Assembly (NCBI GenBank): GCA_007922225.1
Contig: ML680086.1
Span: forward strand, 4,270,259-4,334,258
Direction: 5' to 3'
Length of the DNA stretch: 64,000 nucleotides
Origin: Emydura subglobosa
Taxonomy: Eukaryota; Chordata; Testudines; Chelidae
Numbering within the stretch: position 1 is the first letter of the stretch; the number at the start of each line of letters is the position of its first letter. The position numbers and the translations under genes are program-made. Under the pieces are notes generated by a model, which saw nothing but the letters and a program-made list of their open reading frames with translations, made no database searches and had not been told where the DNA came from. Below are positions 47,905-59,659 of this stretch, piece by piece.

Positions 47905-48150
47905 AGAGTCAAGGCGGCTGAGTACTATCTTTTAGTGGACCAACTCCTGTTGGTGAGAGAGACAAACTTTAGAATTTACACAGAGCTCTTCCTCAGGTCT
48001 GGGAAACAGTTTCAGAGCTGAGGAAGAGCTCTGTGTATGCTTGAAAGCTTGTCTCTCTCACCAACAGGAGTTGGTCCACTAAAAGATAGAACTTCAACCA
48101 CCTTGTCTCTGTAATGTAATACCCTTGGACCAATATGGCTGCAAAAACCC
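47905..48150. repeat. Head-to-head repeat pair forming a long hairpin
   Basis: Two copies of the repeat seen at 30170-30280 in opposite orientation. Left arm 47928-47996 (TATCTTTTAGTGGACCAACT, CACAGAGCTCTTCCTCAG) pairs with right arm 48018-48089 (CTGAGGAAGAGCTCTGTG, AGTTGGTCCACTAAAAGATA) around a loop of about 21 nt. Confidence 0.85.
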
Positions 48151-49731
48151 CACATACAACATATGGTACCAAGTCAAACATTACAGAAATCAAAGTTACC
48201 TTTACCAAACTTGTAATCTCATCAAAAACAACACTGTTTATTCAACAATACCTATTTTGCATAAAACCATGTTGAATGGAACCTATTAGTTTAATGCTAG
48301 AATAAGAGTAGTAAAGATTTAACATTCCCATCCTCTTTGATTAAGGGTTCAGAAACTCACAGTGACTATGTGAGTCATACAACCAGTGGAACAGAAAGAG
48401 GGAAGCAAAAACCTGTCATCCACCAATATTTCTATACATAAAACAAAGCAGAAAAAAACCCTAAAACCTTTACAGGGCACCCAGTCAATGCTGCAACAGG
48501 TGCAAATCCTGCCTCTACTGTAGCATCATCTTCAATGGCAACCTCCAAGGTATTTTTTTATTGTGCTTCTACCCTTTTTCTGCTTCTTCATAATGCATAA
48601 AGGAAACCTAGTTTCCACTCCACCCTCTTTCTATTTTCCCCTTAACTATTTCAGAAATATTATTCTAGTCTTCACTAGTTTTGCTGCAAGCTCCAGGGAG
48701 GTCTCTGGGATGTTTACTGTGAGCTGTAATACCTTCACTGAAGGTGGAATGGTGTATCTTGAAGGAATAAATGTATTTTCTTACAATGTGTTCAGTTAAC
48801 ACAGTAAAAGTCTAGTGAAAACAAGATAGTTTGTAGTTTTCACGTGTTACCATGTCAAGAAAACTACTAGGATTGAGTGCAGGCCATGCTTCATTTGCAC
48901 CAGGGCTGGGTCCCGAGGCACCTTGCTGCATCAGTTATAAATGTAAAAAAATTAGTTGAGCCCCAGCACCTAATTTGTTGAGCCCTGACACCTCTTTCAT
49001 TACAAATTAAGCACTGAGTGCAGGATTTACCTGAAGCTGCTAATGTGATAAAGCTACACTTGCCTTGCCTACCTTGCATTAGCAATGTTAGTTAACTGAT
49101 AAACACACCATGTGTTGTGTCCCTAGCCAGGACAAAGCCAAAGCTACCTTTCCCCAACATGTTGCTACTTAAGTTCCATAGGTGCTAACCAAATACAAAC
49201 AGCTATAGACTGCCAAATCACCTCCCCTTCTGCGTTGTCCAGCGTCCACTAGCTCGGCCCGTCGCAGCCCCCAGGCTCTCCCCCTCCCAAGCTGCCAGCC
49301 CACAATTGATCATCCCAAAACTTTCCGAAGAGGCTCTGCGGTCCGGGCCATGGCGGGGGTCCGGAGGAGCTTGGGCGGCAGCAGCTGCGACAGGCGTAGT
49401 CTGGGCCGAGGCCCGGATCGCCAACTACGTGGCTATGGGAACAACCAGGCCAACAGCTGCGGCCTCCTCCAACACGCAGCACCGCCTCCAACGCGGGTCT
49501 GGGCGAGGACAGCCGCTGAGAGCCCTCGGACCCCGGGATTGCGGCCAGGACCCTCCGCGGGGAGGCGGGCCTGGCTGGTAAAACGGCCCAGCAAGCTCTC
49601 AAAGAACTGGCCGGCAAGGAAGCGGAGGCTCTGACCGTGGCCCCCCGCAGGCGACAGTGGGAAGGCACTTTCGGACCAAACGCAGCCGCGGGACGGGGAC
49701 TGCCATGAGCATGCGGGCCCCGCGCGGTTAC

Positions 49732-50100
49732 CTGCGTTGCTCTGGGTTGCGCTTCGTGCTTAGGCGCCCGGGATCCGGCGGCGGCGGCTCTTTGGGCGGC
49801 GGCGGCGCTAAAGACGAGGATGGGCCCAGCGGCGGCGAGTCCCTCGGAGAGGGGGCTCGAAGGAAAAGGGACGACTCAGCCGTCTCCGGGCTCGCACGCG
49901 ACTGGGGGCGCCTCGAACGCTAGAGGCCGCTCCGGGGCGCGCAGCTTGGGCCTAGCTCTATCAGCGGCGACTGCTCCCTGAAATGGCGCCCACCGCGTCT
50001 GGCTGCTCGGGAGGGACTGCGCGCACTCACACGCGGGGCCGTCCAGAGCCCGCTGCAGGGGCTCACGCGAGACTGAGACAAAACAAACAAGGCTGAGCGC
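49732..50100 (-). other. RBM39: Candidate RBM39 non-coding exon 1
   Basis: A GCAACGCAG/GTAACC donor at 49732/49731 on the minus strand, inside the CpG island, would splice to the exon 2 acceptor at 44102. The transcription start is not determined; the upper bound is a guess near the CGCG boxes. Known RBM39 genes have a non-coding first exon. Confidence 0.5.
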
Positions 50101-50118
50101 GTCCTTGACACATAAATA

Positions 50119-50211
50119 TCGCGAGACCCCACACCCGGAAGGGGTGACTTGAAGAATCGCGAGAACAAGGAAAAGTCCCGCCCAAAGTGTTCAGCTCAAA
50201 GTCTCGCGAGA
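50119..50211. promoter_or_regulatory. Three CGCG-box (TCGCGAGA) promoter elements
   Basis: TCGCGAGA at 50119-50126 and 50157-50164, and the full palindrome TCTCGCGAGA at 50202-50211. This motif drives TATA-less CpG-island promoters of housekeeping genes and is bound by BANP when unmethylated. The positions fit the RBM39 start region. Confidence 0.75.
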
Positions 50212-51252
50212 TTCGGAGGCCTCAGCAACCGCAAAGGAAAGGTTAAAGGTGAAATTTGGAATTTTAAACTAGAAATGTAACTTCTCTTCTCCCCTTCTCC
50301 TGTTTCCCAGGAGTGCTGGCTGTGGGCCAGAGGGTGATCCCTGCCCTGCTTCGCCCGCCCCTTGGGAGAGCTGGGCTGGAAGGTTCCCACCACCCTGTCT
50401 CTGGCAGTCAGTCATGCCCACCTCTGTCTGCCCAACTGTAACAAAGGCCTTGTCTACACTGACCGTTCTCTGCGGTGGCACTGGTGCCACCATAGAGATG
50501 CGTGTAGAGTACGTGCACACATTGCCAGCAGAGCATCATCTCCTCAGCATCAGAGTGTATTGGCAAAAGATGTGTGGCCCTGTGTGGTATCCCAGTGTTC
50601 CCTATCCCACTTCTAACTCAATACTTCCTGGGGGGAAGTGTTAGTGTACTGTGGGTACCATCATTCCTCTCCGGGAGCTGAGGGAGTCAGATTACCACAT
50701 TTCCCTCTCTTCCATCCCATAATCCAGTTTTTTATTCAATACCAAAGACAGGATCTGTGCAGTATCCTCGCAGCTCTCTTGTCTATTTTAAAGATAGAGA
50801 AACTGATTCTTCTGTAAGTGTGCAGCAATGTAAAAGGGATTGCAAGTGCTTGGAGGGTAAAATTAAAATTCAAAATCATAGCAGATTAGGGTTGGAAGGT
50901 ACCTCAGGAGATCAAAGTCCAACCCCATGCTCAAAGCAGGACCAACCCCAGCCAGGGCTTTGTCAAGATGGGCCTTAAAAACCTATAAAAATGAAGTTTC
51001 CACCACCTCCCTAGGTGACCCATTCCAGTGCTTCACCAGACCTCCCCCACTGCCACTTGAGACCATTGCTCCTTGTTCTGTCATCTGCAACCACTGAGAA
51101 CAGCCTAGCTATTCTTTGGAATCCCCCATCATGTAGTTGAAGGCTATTACCAAATCCCCCCTCACTCTTCTCTTCTGTAGACTGAACAAGCCCAGTTCCC
51201 TCAGCCTCTCCTCATAAGTCATGTGCCCCAACCCCCTAATCAATTTCGTTGA

Positions 51253-52398
51253 TTACCACTGGACTCGCTTCAATTTGTCCATTTCCTTCCTGTAGTGCTG
51301 GGCCCAAAACTGGACACAGTTCTCCAAATGTGGCCTCACCAGTGCCAAATAGAAGGGAATAATCACTTCCCTTGATCTGCTAGCAATGCTCCTACTAACA
51401 CAGCCCAATATGTTGTTAGCCTTCTTGGCAATAAGGGTACACTGTTGATTCATATCCAGCTTCTTGTCCATTGTTATCCCAGGTCCTATTCTGCAGAACT
51501 GCTGCTTAGCCAGTCGGTTCCCAGTCTATAGCAGTGCCTGGGATTCTTCCATCCTAAGTGCAGGACTCTTCACTTGTCCCTGTTGAACCCCATCAGATTT
51601 CTTTTGGCCCAATCCTCCAGTGTATCTAGGTCACTCTGTATCCTATCCCTACCTTACAGCATATCTATTACACCCCCAGCTTTGTGTCATCTGCAAACTT
51701 GCTGATGGGGTGCAATCCACCTCATCATCCAGATCATTAATGAAGATGCTGAACAAAACTGGCCTCAGGACCAACCCCTGGGGCACTCTGTTTGATACCA
51801 GCTGCCAACTAGATATCGAGCCCTTGATCACTAGTCATAGATCCCGATGATCTAGCCAGCTTTCTATCCATTTTATAGTCCATCCAACCAACACATACTA
51901 CTTTAACTTGCTGGCAAGAATACTGTGGGAGACTGTATCAAAAGCTTTGCTAAAGCCAAGGTATATCATATCCACTGCTTTCCCCACATCCACAGAGCCA
52001 GTTATCTCATAATAGAAGGCAACCAGGTTGGTCAGGCATGACTTGCCTTTGGTAAATCCAGGCTGACTGTTCCTGATCACCTTTCTTGCCTCCAAATTCT
52101 TCAAAATGGATTTCTTGAGCACCTGCTCCATGGTTTTCCTGGGGACTGAGGTGAGGCTGACTGGTCTGTAGTTTCCCAGATCCTCCTTCTTCCCTTTTTT
52201 GAAGATGGGCACTATCTCTGACTTTTTCCAATTGTCAGGGACCTCCCCCAATCGCCATGAGTTTTCAAAGATAATAGCCAATGGCTCTGCAATCATATCA
52301 GCCACCTGCCTCAGCACCCTCAGATGCATTACATCTGGCCCCATGGACTTGTGCATGTCCAGCTTTTCTAAATAATCCTGAACCTGTTCTTTCACCAC
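51253..52398 (-). pseudogene. CR1 reverse transcriptase remnant
   Basis: RT fingers and palm in 52398-51898 (NYRPVSLTSVPRKTMEQVL, TKGKSCLTNLVAFYYEITGS, VDMIYLGFSKAFDTVSHSIL), then 51831-51649 and 51471-51253 in other frames. Several stops; not active. Confidence 0.85.
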
Positions 52399-52587
52399 TG
52401 AGGGTTGCTCACCTCCTCCCCATTCTGTGCTGCCCAGTACAGTAGTCTGGGAACTGACCTTGTCTGTGAAGACAGAGACAAAAAAGCATTGATTACTTCA
52501 GCTTTTTCCACATCATCTGTCACTAGGTTGTCTTAGCCATTCTGAAAGGGGCCCACACATTCCCTGACCTTCTTCTTGTTGCTAACA

Positions 52588-52772
52588 TACCGTATTTCCC
52601 CATGTATAGGACGCTCCCATGTATAAGACACACCTTAATTTTGGGGCCCGAAATTTGAAAAGAAATGTATTACGGTACATCACCGGTAAGTACCACTGTA
52701 TGAGATGCACCCAGTTTTTAGACCCCAAATTTTTCGAAAAAAGGTGCGTCTTATACATGGGGAAATATGGTA
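52588..52772. mobile_element. 185-bp MITE nested in CR1
   Basis: The ends TACCGTATTTCCCCATGTAT and, on the other strand, TACCATATTTCCCCATGTAT form a 27-bp inverted repeat with two mismatches. CR1 coding sequence lies on both sides. The family is not named with confidence. Confidence 0.8.
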
Positions 52773-52973
52773 CCCGTGGAAACTTTTCTCGTTACCCTTC
52801 ACATCCCTTTCTAGCTGCAACTCCAGTCATGCTTCGGCCTTCCTGATTTCACTCCTGCATGCTGGAACAGTATTTTTATACTCCTCCCTAGTCATCTGTC
52901 CAAGCTTCCACTTTTTATACCTTTCCTTTTTGTGTTTAAGCTCACTGAAGATTTCTCTGTCAAGCTGAGCTGG

Positions 52974-53963
52974 TCACCTGCCGTATTTGCTATTCTTTCT
53001 GCACTTTGGGATGGTTTGTTCCAATGTCCTCAATAAGGTTTCTTTAAAATACAGCCAGCTCCCCTGGATTCCTTTCCCCCTCATATTAGCCTCCCAGGGG
53101 ATCCTGCCCATCAGTTTCCTGAGGGAGTCAAAGTCTGCTTTTCTGAAGTCCAGGGTCCGTATTCTGCTGCTCTCCTTCCTTCCTTTTGTCAGGATCCTGA
53201 ACTTGACCATCTCACGGTCCCTGCTGGTCATGTTTCCACTCACTTCTACTTCCCCTACCAATTCTTCCCTGTTTGTGAGCAGCAGGTCAAGAGGAGCTCG
53301 GCCCCTAGTTGGTTCCTTCAGCACGTGCACCAGGAAGTTTTCCCCAACACTCTCCAAAAACTTCCTGGATTGTTTGTGCACTGCTGTCTTGCTCTCCCAG
53401 CAGATATCAGGGTGATTGAAGTCCCTCATGAGACTGTGTTCTGGAAACTTCCATTAATTGTCTGAAGAAAGTCTCGTCTACCTCATCCTCCTGGTCTGGT
53501 GGTCTTTAGCAGATGCCCACCATGACATCACCCTTGTTGCTTTTGCCTCTAACTTAACCCAGAGACTCTCAGCAGGCTTTTCTCCAGTTTCATACTGGAG
53601 CTCTGAGCAGTCATACTGCTCTCTTATATATAGGGCAGCTCCTCTACCTTTTCTTCCCTGCCTGTCCTTCCTAAACAGTTTATACTCATCCATGACCGTG
53701 CTCCAGTTGTGTGAGTTACCCCACCAAGTCTCAGTTATTCTAATCACATCATAGTTCCTTGACTGTACCAGGACTTCCAATTTTTCCTGCTTGTCTCCCA
53801 GGCTTCTTGCATTTGTGTACAGGCACCTAAGGTAACTAGCCCATTGCCCTACTTTCTCAGTATGAATCAGGAGGCCTCCCCTGTTGCACCCTCCTCCTTG
53901 TGCTTCCTCCTGATATCCCACTTCCCCGCTTACCTCCGGGCTTAGGTCTCTATCCCCCAGCAA
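52974..53963 (-). pseudogene. CR1 APE-type endonuclease remnant
   Basis: Endonuclease blocks LRCLYTNARSLGDKQEKLEV, RITETWWG and GRGAALYI in 53963-53478, then MRDFNHPDICWES in 53429-52974, with a frame break near 53460. It nicks the target DNA to prime reverse transcription in intact relatives. Confidence 0.85.
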
Positions 53964-53994
53964 ACCTAGTTTAAAGCTTTCTTCAGCAGGTTAG

Positions 53995-54563
53995 TTAGCC
54001 TGTCTGTGAAGATGCTCTTCCCTCTCTTCGTCCTTCTTGGAACAACATCCATTGGTCAAAGAATCCAAAGCCCTCTCTCTGATACCACCTGCGTAACCAC
54101 GTATTTACTTCCACAGTTCGATGGTCCCTACCTGGGCCTTTTCCTTCAACGGGGAAGATGGACAAGATCAGCACTTTCGCCTCAAACTCCTTTATCCTTT
54201 TTCCCAGAGCCACATAGTCTGTAGTGATCTGCTCAAGGTCATTCTTGGCAGTATCATTGGTGCCCACGTGGAGAAGTAGGAAGGGGTAGTGGTCTGAGGG
54301 CTTGATGAGTCTTGGCAGACTCTCCATCACATCCTGAATTATAGCTCCAGGCAAGCAGCACACTTCTCAAGTTTCTTGGTCTGGATGGCAGATGGATGTT
54401 TCCGTCCCATTGGGAGGGAGTTCCCTACTACCTCCACCCATCTCCTCCTCTTGGGAGTGGTGGCCTTGGAACCCCCATCCCTAGGACAATGCATCTCATG
54501 CCTTCCAATCAATGGGGTCTCCTGATCCCTTCCCTCAGATGACTTCCAAACCATTCTCTGCAA
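53995..54563 (-). pseudogene. CR1 ORF1 esterase-like remnant
   Basis: WVEVVGNSLPMG (54563-54339 frame) and PFLLLHVGTNDTAKNDLEQI (54363-53995 frame) match the SGNH-esterase-like domain of CR1 ORF1. Broken by a frameshift. Confidence 0.75.
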
Positions 54564-55616
54564 TAGTACCTGTGCAGAAAGCCTGAAAACGGTTGCTTAC
54601 CTCTGTCTGCATTGGGGGTATATGGGTTCTCCTTTTTCTTCTTCTAGAGCACACGCTGCCAGTTTTCTTTCCCATTCTTCAGTCCCCCCCTGCACGCCCT
54701 CTCTGATTCTTCAGCACACTGTGCCTGGACAAAATGATCTGGATGAAATGATCTGGACAAACTGGAGAAATGGTCTAAGTAAACTGGGGAAAATTCAGTA
54801 AGGACAAATGCAAAGTACTCCACTTAGGAAGAAACAATCAGCTGCACACATACAAAATGGGAAATGACTGCCTAGGAAGGGATACTGCGGAAAGGGATCT
54901 GGGGTTATAGTGGAACACAAGCTAAATATGAGTCAACAGTGTAACATTTGCAAAAAAAAAGCAAACAGCATTCTGGGATGTATTAGCAGGAATGTTGTAA
55001 GCAAAACACAAGAAATAATTCCTCTGCTCTACTCCCCCCTGATTAGGCCTCAACTGAGTATTGTGTCCAGTTCTGGGCACCACATTTCAGGAAAGATGTG
55101 GACAAATTGGAGAAAGTTCAGGGAAGGGCAACAAAAATGATTAAAGGTCTAGAAAACATGACCTATGAGGGAAGATTGAAAAAATTGGGTTTGTTTAGTC
55201 TGGAGAAGAGAAGACTGAGGGGGGAAAATAACAGTTTTCAAGTACATAAAAGGTTGTTATAAAGAGGAAAGAGAAAAATTGTGCTTTTTAACCTCTGAGG
55301 ATAGGACAAGAAGCAATGGACTTAAACTGCACAAGGGTGATTTAGGTTGGACATTAGGAAAACTTCCTGTCAGCATAGTTAAGCACTGGAATAAATTGCC
55401 TCAGAAGATTGTGGAATTTCTGTCATTGGAGATTTTTAAGAGCAGGTTAGACAAACACCTGTCAAAAATGGTTTAGACATTACTTATTCCCTTGAGTGCA
55501 GGGAATGGTCCTCGAAGGTCTCTTGAGGTCCCTTACAGTCCTATGAGTCTATGATTCTAATATCAACTAACACAGCAACTGATGATACAACTGGTCATAC
55601 ATCAGGGAAAACTAAG

Positions 55617-56654
55617 AACAAGTGGATGATACAGACATTGACTGAAACTGACCAGCTGCTGCAGGGATTCGCTGACCTGGGGCCCATGGTGGAGTGGCAG
55701 TTCTGGGCCTGTGAAAGGAGCACTGTATCATGATGCAAGCCTGGGACAAACAGCGATGGCTGCAGAACTTTCGGATGTGGAAGGCCACATTTCTGGAGTT
55801 GTATGCAGAGACACTAGAAAGCTCCTCTGCTGGTGAAGAAACAGATATCCATCATGTTCTGGAAGCTTTCAACCCCAGATTGCCCACTATCTGAGCAGTG
55901 AGTTTGGTGGTGGAAAATCTGCAGCAGGGGCAGTTGTTGTCCAGGTATGTGAGGGCATTAAGCATGTTCTGCTGCTCAGCATTGCAACTCTGGGCAATGT
56001 GCAGGAAATAATGTGGATTCAATTAATTGGACTTCCCTCAGGGTTGTGGGAGGAGGGAGATAGATAGAACACACATCCTTCCCACTGTACTTCTGAATAC
56101 CTAAAAAGAAAGGGATACTGCTCCATAGTTATGTAAATGTTGGTGGATTACTGTGAATGTTTTATGACATTAACATTGGCTGGTCAGTAAAGGTGCATGA
56201 TGCATCTTTAGGATTACAGGAATTTTCTGACAAGCTGCAAGCACGACTTTTTTCCCATACCTGCCTATTTTCATTGTTGGGGTTGCAATGCCAATTGTGA
56301 TTCGCTGGGATCCAGCCTACCCTTTACTTTTTTTGGCTCATGAAGCTGTACACCTGGACAACAGCAAGGAAAAATTTAACTATCACTTGAGCAGATGCAG
56401 ATGCTATTGGAAGACTGAAGGATGGGTGGAGATGTCTTATGACTGGGCTCCATCTCGGTGAGCCAAATTTTCCTGATATTGCTGCATGTTGTTTTTTTTG
56501 TATAATATCTGTGAGGTCAAGGAAGACATGCTACTGCCAGGGTGAGGGAGCATGTGGACAACTGTCTGACTTTACAAAGCCTGACACATGGACAGTTACT
56601 AGAGCCCCTCAAGGTGCTGTGCAGCTGAGGGAAACTTTCAAGAGCACCCATTGA
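55617..56654 (+). pseudogene. Harbinger transposase (HARBI1-like) relic
   Basis: Diverged DDE-transposase coding sequence in several frames. Traces are AWDKQRWLQNFRMWKATFLE near 55740-55800, SIATLGNVQEIM near 55978-56013, RWDPAYP near 56302-56325 and APQGAVQLRETFKS at the end. The pieces follow HARBI1-like order but with frameshifts, stops and internal loss. Confidence 0.72.
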
Positions 56655-58409
56655 TAGTTTTCTATAGCCAGTGTGTTACGTTGTGTGATTGTACATAACA
56701 TAAAGATCTGGTTTATGAATTGTTTGGTTGTTGCAAGGGATGCTGGTGCTTCAGGGGCTATATCTCTGTAAGACAAAAAGTAAATTGTTTTCCCACAAAC
56801 TAGAACTTTGTATTATTACCACCAAAGACACACTACTAAAAAAGAAAATGCATTGTGCTGGCTCCTCGGTGCTACATCAGTGCTCAGGGTATGTATATTC
56901 AAAGCAGTTCTCATTATGGAATTGAGTGAAAGAAATACAGTTGCATGGAGTGTCTTGAAAAAGAGCAGGTGTATGAACCCAGAAAGAAGGAATTGTTCAC
57001 AGAGAGTAGTGGCTGCTGGGTGCTTTGTTCCTTAATGTGTTTGAGCATCTGTTTTTTGTGTGAGGGGCGATATGATGTCTTGGTGCACCTCTCAATTCTT
57101 CTGTGTCTTTTCCACCATATGGTCTTGCCATTCCTGGGTCTCAGGTTCTAGACTCATCAGTCTGACCAGTTCTGAAAGCACTTTTTTTCCTCATTGTGGT
57201 GAGTTTCTCAGAATGTGTAGAAGAGATGGTCCTCAAGGATACTCCAGCCAAGATCACTGATAAACACCAGACAGAGTGCCATTGCTAGACTTTTAGGGGC
57301 TAGTCTACATTACCGAGTTGGCTCAACTTAAATACATTGCTCAGGGCTGTGAAACATGTCATGCCCTGTACAGTGTAATTAAGCCAATCTTCATTCCAGT
57401 GTAAACATTGCTAGATTCCACGGAAAAATACTGTCTCTTTTAGAGGTGGATTTCTACAGCAAAAGAAGAGCCCCTTCCGTTGTTGTGGGGTTAGCACATA
57501 TCAGCAGATAAGCAGTACAACTCTAAACAGTTTCACATGTCAGAATGCAGCAGGTTTGCAATCACTACAGCTTCATAACCATTTAACAGCATTGTGAGTA
57601 GGTAAGAGGGCTTCAAACCCAGTGAGTGGTATGGGTCACTTTAAGGATAGTGTAATAAAGACTGCAAAACTTATTACAGGCAATGGTAAACTTGGCATAT
57701 ATATGTTGGCATACATATACTTATGATGGTATTGAAGGCCTAGAGTCTGCAGCTGCCCAAGAGGGCTTGCGGTCAACTAGGGCTGTATGGTATTTGGCCT
57801 CTTTGCAGCAATGATCCCCTGAGAGGTCCTTGTAGAATGGACTGAGAAGGTATCCTATCTTGGTGGGAGAAACAAGGCTGGTCTGCCTAGAAATGTCCAG
57901 GCAAAGATCAAATAGTATTTGCTTGAAAAGTTCAGTGAAATCCCACTGGACTGGAAAGCTGTGTGGGCCAAGATAAATGCTCTTCTCCACAAGTAACAGA
58001 GGGCCCCAATAACTGCAAGCTAACCACACATTATTTCTGCCTCTTCCCTGAATCTAACCACAGCATGCACTTAATGTATTGTGGCCTTGAAAGCCTGCAT
58101 CAAATCAGTTTACAATACATTTTCTGCAAATGCATGTTATTTGAATACTCACTGACTTGTTTGTATGTAGCTTACAGTTAGTACATGTGCTTTTTTCTAT
58201 CGGCAGTTATTGAATTTTGTTTGGTTACAGGTAACCATTGCCTTCAGAGTGTGTACTTTGAATACAAACAAAAGTATTGGCAAATGTATGAATTTGGGAT
58301 GCTTGCTTTTTCCTCTTTTCTTTCTGTTGGTTTTGGCTAGTTCATGCTCTTAAAACAAACTGACTACTTTAAATCAGAATTTTTTTGTTCACTGTCCATT
58401 CACAGTCTC
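56655..58409. other. Harbinger interior without recognisable gene
   Basis: Between the two relic genes. 57297-57440 may be an inserted MITE (starts GGGGCTAGTCTACATTACC). Nothing else recognised. Confidence 0.4.
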
Positions 58410-58965
58410 TGTCATTTTGAAAGGGGAAGGGGGTGAAGTTTCGGGGGCCCTGGAGAAAGTAAAATAATGACATGCATTAATGGGCACAACATTACAACAT
58501 ACCTTAGTCCTGATCTTACCTCAGCCATTAGTTCGCTCTGCAAATTCAGCTGAGCCTTGAAGAAGTCCTGGCTCTCCATCAGCCTGACATCATCTATGGC
58601 CCTTACCTCAGTCAGCAGGTCCGGGGTGTCCTCCTGCAGTGCTTGCAAGTCTGGCCACTGTCATTGGCCAGTAGGTGCAGGGTTCCTGCTCAGTCTGACA
58701 TCACATGCACATAACAGCAGCTCTTGGAGGAAGCACTAGACTTTTTGTTGCCCTCCTCTGTAGTCTTCTGCTAAACCTGCCACAGCTCCTTCCCTTTGCC
58801 TGGCTTTGACCCTCGATCTGGCTGTATCCAAGCTTCTGCATTTCCTTTGCAATATGAACGTATACACCTTTATTTCTCCAGGAATTCCACAGCTGTGCCT
58901 GCACTGTGCTTCCCCACTCAGCTGAGGAAACCCAGGACCTCCTTCCTGGAGAAGGCATCAGCATG
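58410..58965 (-). pseudogene. Harbinger Myb/SANT-like accessory protein relic
   Basis: 58964-58701 encodes WGSTVQAQLWNSWRNKGVYV and IAKEMQKLGY, resembling the Myb/SANT-like domain of the second Harbinger protein. 58648-58412 (LQALQEDTPDLLTEVRAIDD) is its C-terminal tail. Opposite strand to the transposase relic, as usual for the superfamily. Confidence 0.65.
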
Positions 58966-59659
58966 AGGTTCAGCTTGAGCTGTGTTTGTCCAGGTACGCT
59001 TCATGAGAAGGCAGGTAGGTAAAGAGGTGTTTCCAGGACACACTGTGGATTTTAAATAGGGGGTTCCAGATGTGAGACTTTTTAGCAGCAGAGTTAAAAA
59101 ATTTCACCAGAGGTGAGGTCCCTGCTAAAGTGACAGTTGTATTGTGTGCTTGTTGCTGGAGGACTGCGTTTGCTGGTACAGGTACTTCTGTGTCCACACA
59201 GGCATTTTGTTAGCAGCACTATCCTAATAGAGGAATTACATCACTCAGGGAACTGGTTTAATTTTGCCAGCCATTGTTCAGAGTTTTGTCAGGAGGATTC
59301 AGTTTTGAGTGTGGATGCATGTAAGCTGCGTCAACAGAATTAAAGTTTTGCTAGCAAAACTTTCTAGTGTAGACAAGGCCAAAGTAGCTGGTTTTACCTG
59401 GCCCAGGATACTATGTGAAGTGTTTGGCAATAATTATTATTAAGTTTCTTACATCATACAGGGAAAATAATAATTTAATAATTATTAAAAACTGGGAGAT
59501 AACCAAGTGGTCATTTTACCCATAGGAGGAGCCACCGAGAAAAATTGAAACCTAGATATTTTCAGAGACACGACATATGAAACATATATTTTAGTTTCTC
59601 TGTGTCTTGAGGAATAGCAGATTAAGCATCTGGAAAGAAAGTGAGTTCACAAGAAACAG

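Larger units (their letters stand above)
49230..50225. promoter_or_regulatory. CpG-island promoter of RBM39
   Basis: About 1 kb of GC-rich, CpG-dense sequence in an AT-rich region, upstream of the start-codon exon. No TATA box at a sensible place. It has a GC box (CCCGCCC, 50177-50183) and three CGCG-box elements. The gene on the minus strand is RBM39; no plus-strand gene was recognised starting here, although such promoters are often bidirectional. Confidence 0.85.
50874..54724 (-). mobile_element. CR1 LINE, about 3.85 kb, minus strand, both ORFs recognisable
   Basis: A long CR1 copy inserted head-to-tail inside the plus-strand CR1. Minus-strand order: ORF1 end with esterase-like block LLLHVGTNDTA (54363-53995), APE endonuclease (53963-53478, CLYTNARSLGDKQ and ITETWWG; 53429-52974, RDFNHPDICW), reverse transcriptase (52398-51898, MGPDVMHLRVLRQVAD and IVPIFKKGKKEDLGNYRPVS), RT end (51471-51253, PFYLALVRPHLENCVQFWA) and the 3' end near 50880. 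Frames are interrupted by stops and by a MITE. Confidence 0.9.
50835..55560 (+). mobile_element. CR1 LINE fragment (plus), split by a second CR1
   Basis: The left stub 50839-50873 (TTGCAAGTGCTTGGAGGGTA, AAATTAAAATTCAAAA) matches the CR1 at 36448-36484. The right part, 54725-55560, continues with ACAAACTGGAGAAATGG and RT-tail coding relics (54910-55140) to the CR1 end (TTACAGTCCTATGAGTCTAT, GATTCTAA). The insertion point is CAAAAT on both sides. Confidence 0.78.
50449..59383. mobile_element. PIF/Harbinger DNA transposon, decayed and interrupted
   Basis: Both ends carry the same inverted sequence: GGCCTTGTCTACACT at 50449-50463 and its complement AGTGTAGACAAGGCC at 59366-59380. The interior outside the CR1 insertions holds a plus-strand HARBI1-like transposase relic (55617-56654) and a minus-strand Myb/SANT-like relic (58410-58965), the two-gene layout of this superfamily. 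50872-55560 is CR1 sequence inserted later. No open gene remains. A three-base target duplication is not clear. Confidence 0.7.

Noticed and set aside
49306..49923. Plus-strand open frames of 88-94 codons in the CpG island
   Set aside because: GC-rich DNA has few stop codons. The composition is Gly/Arg/Ala low complexity without motifs, and both strands are open.
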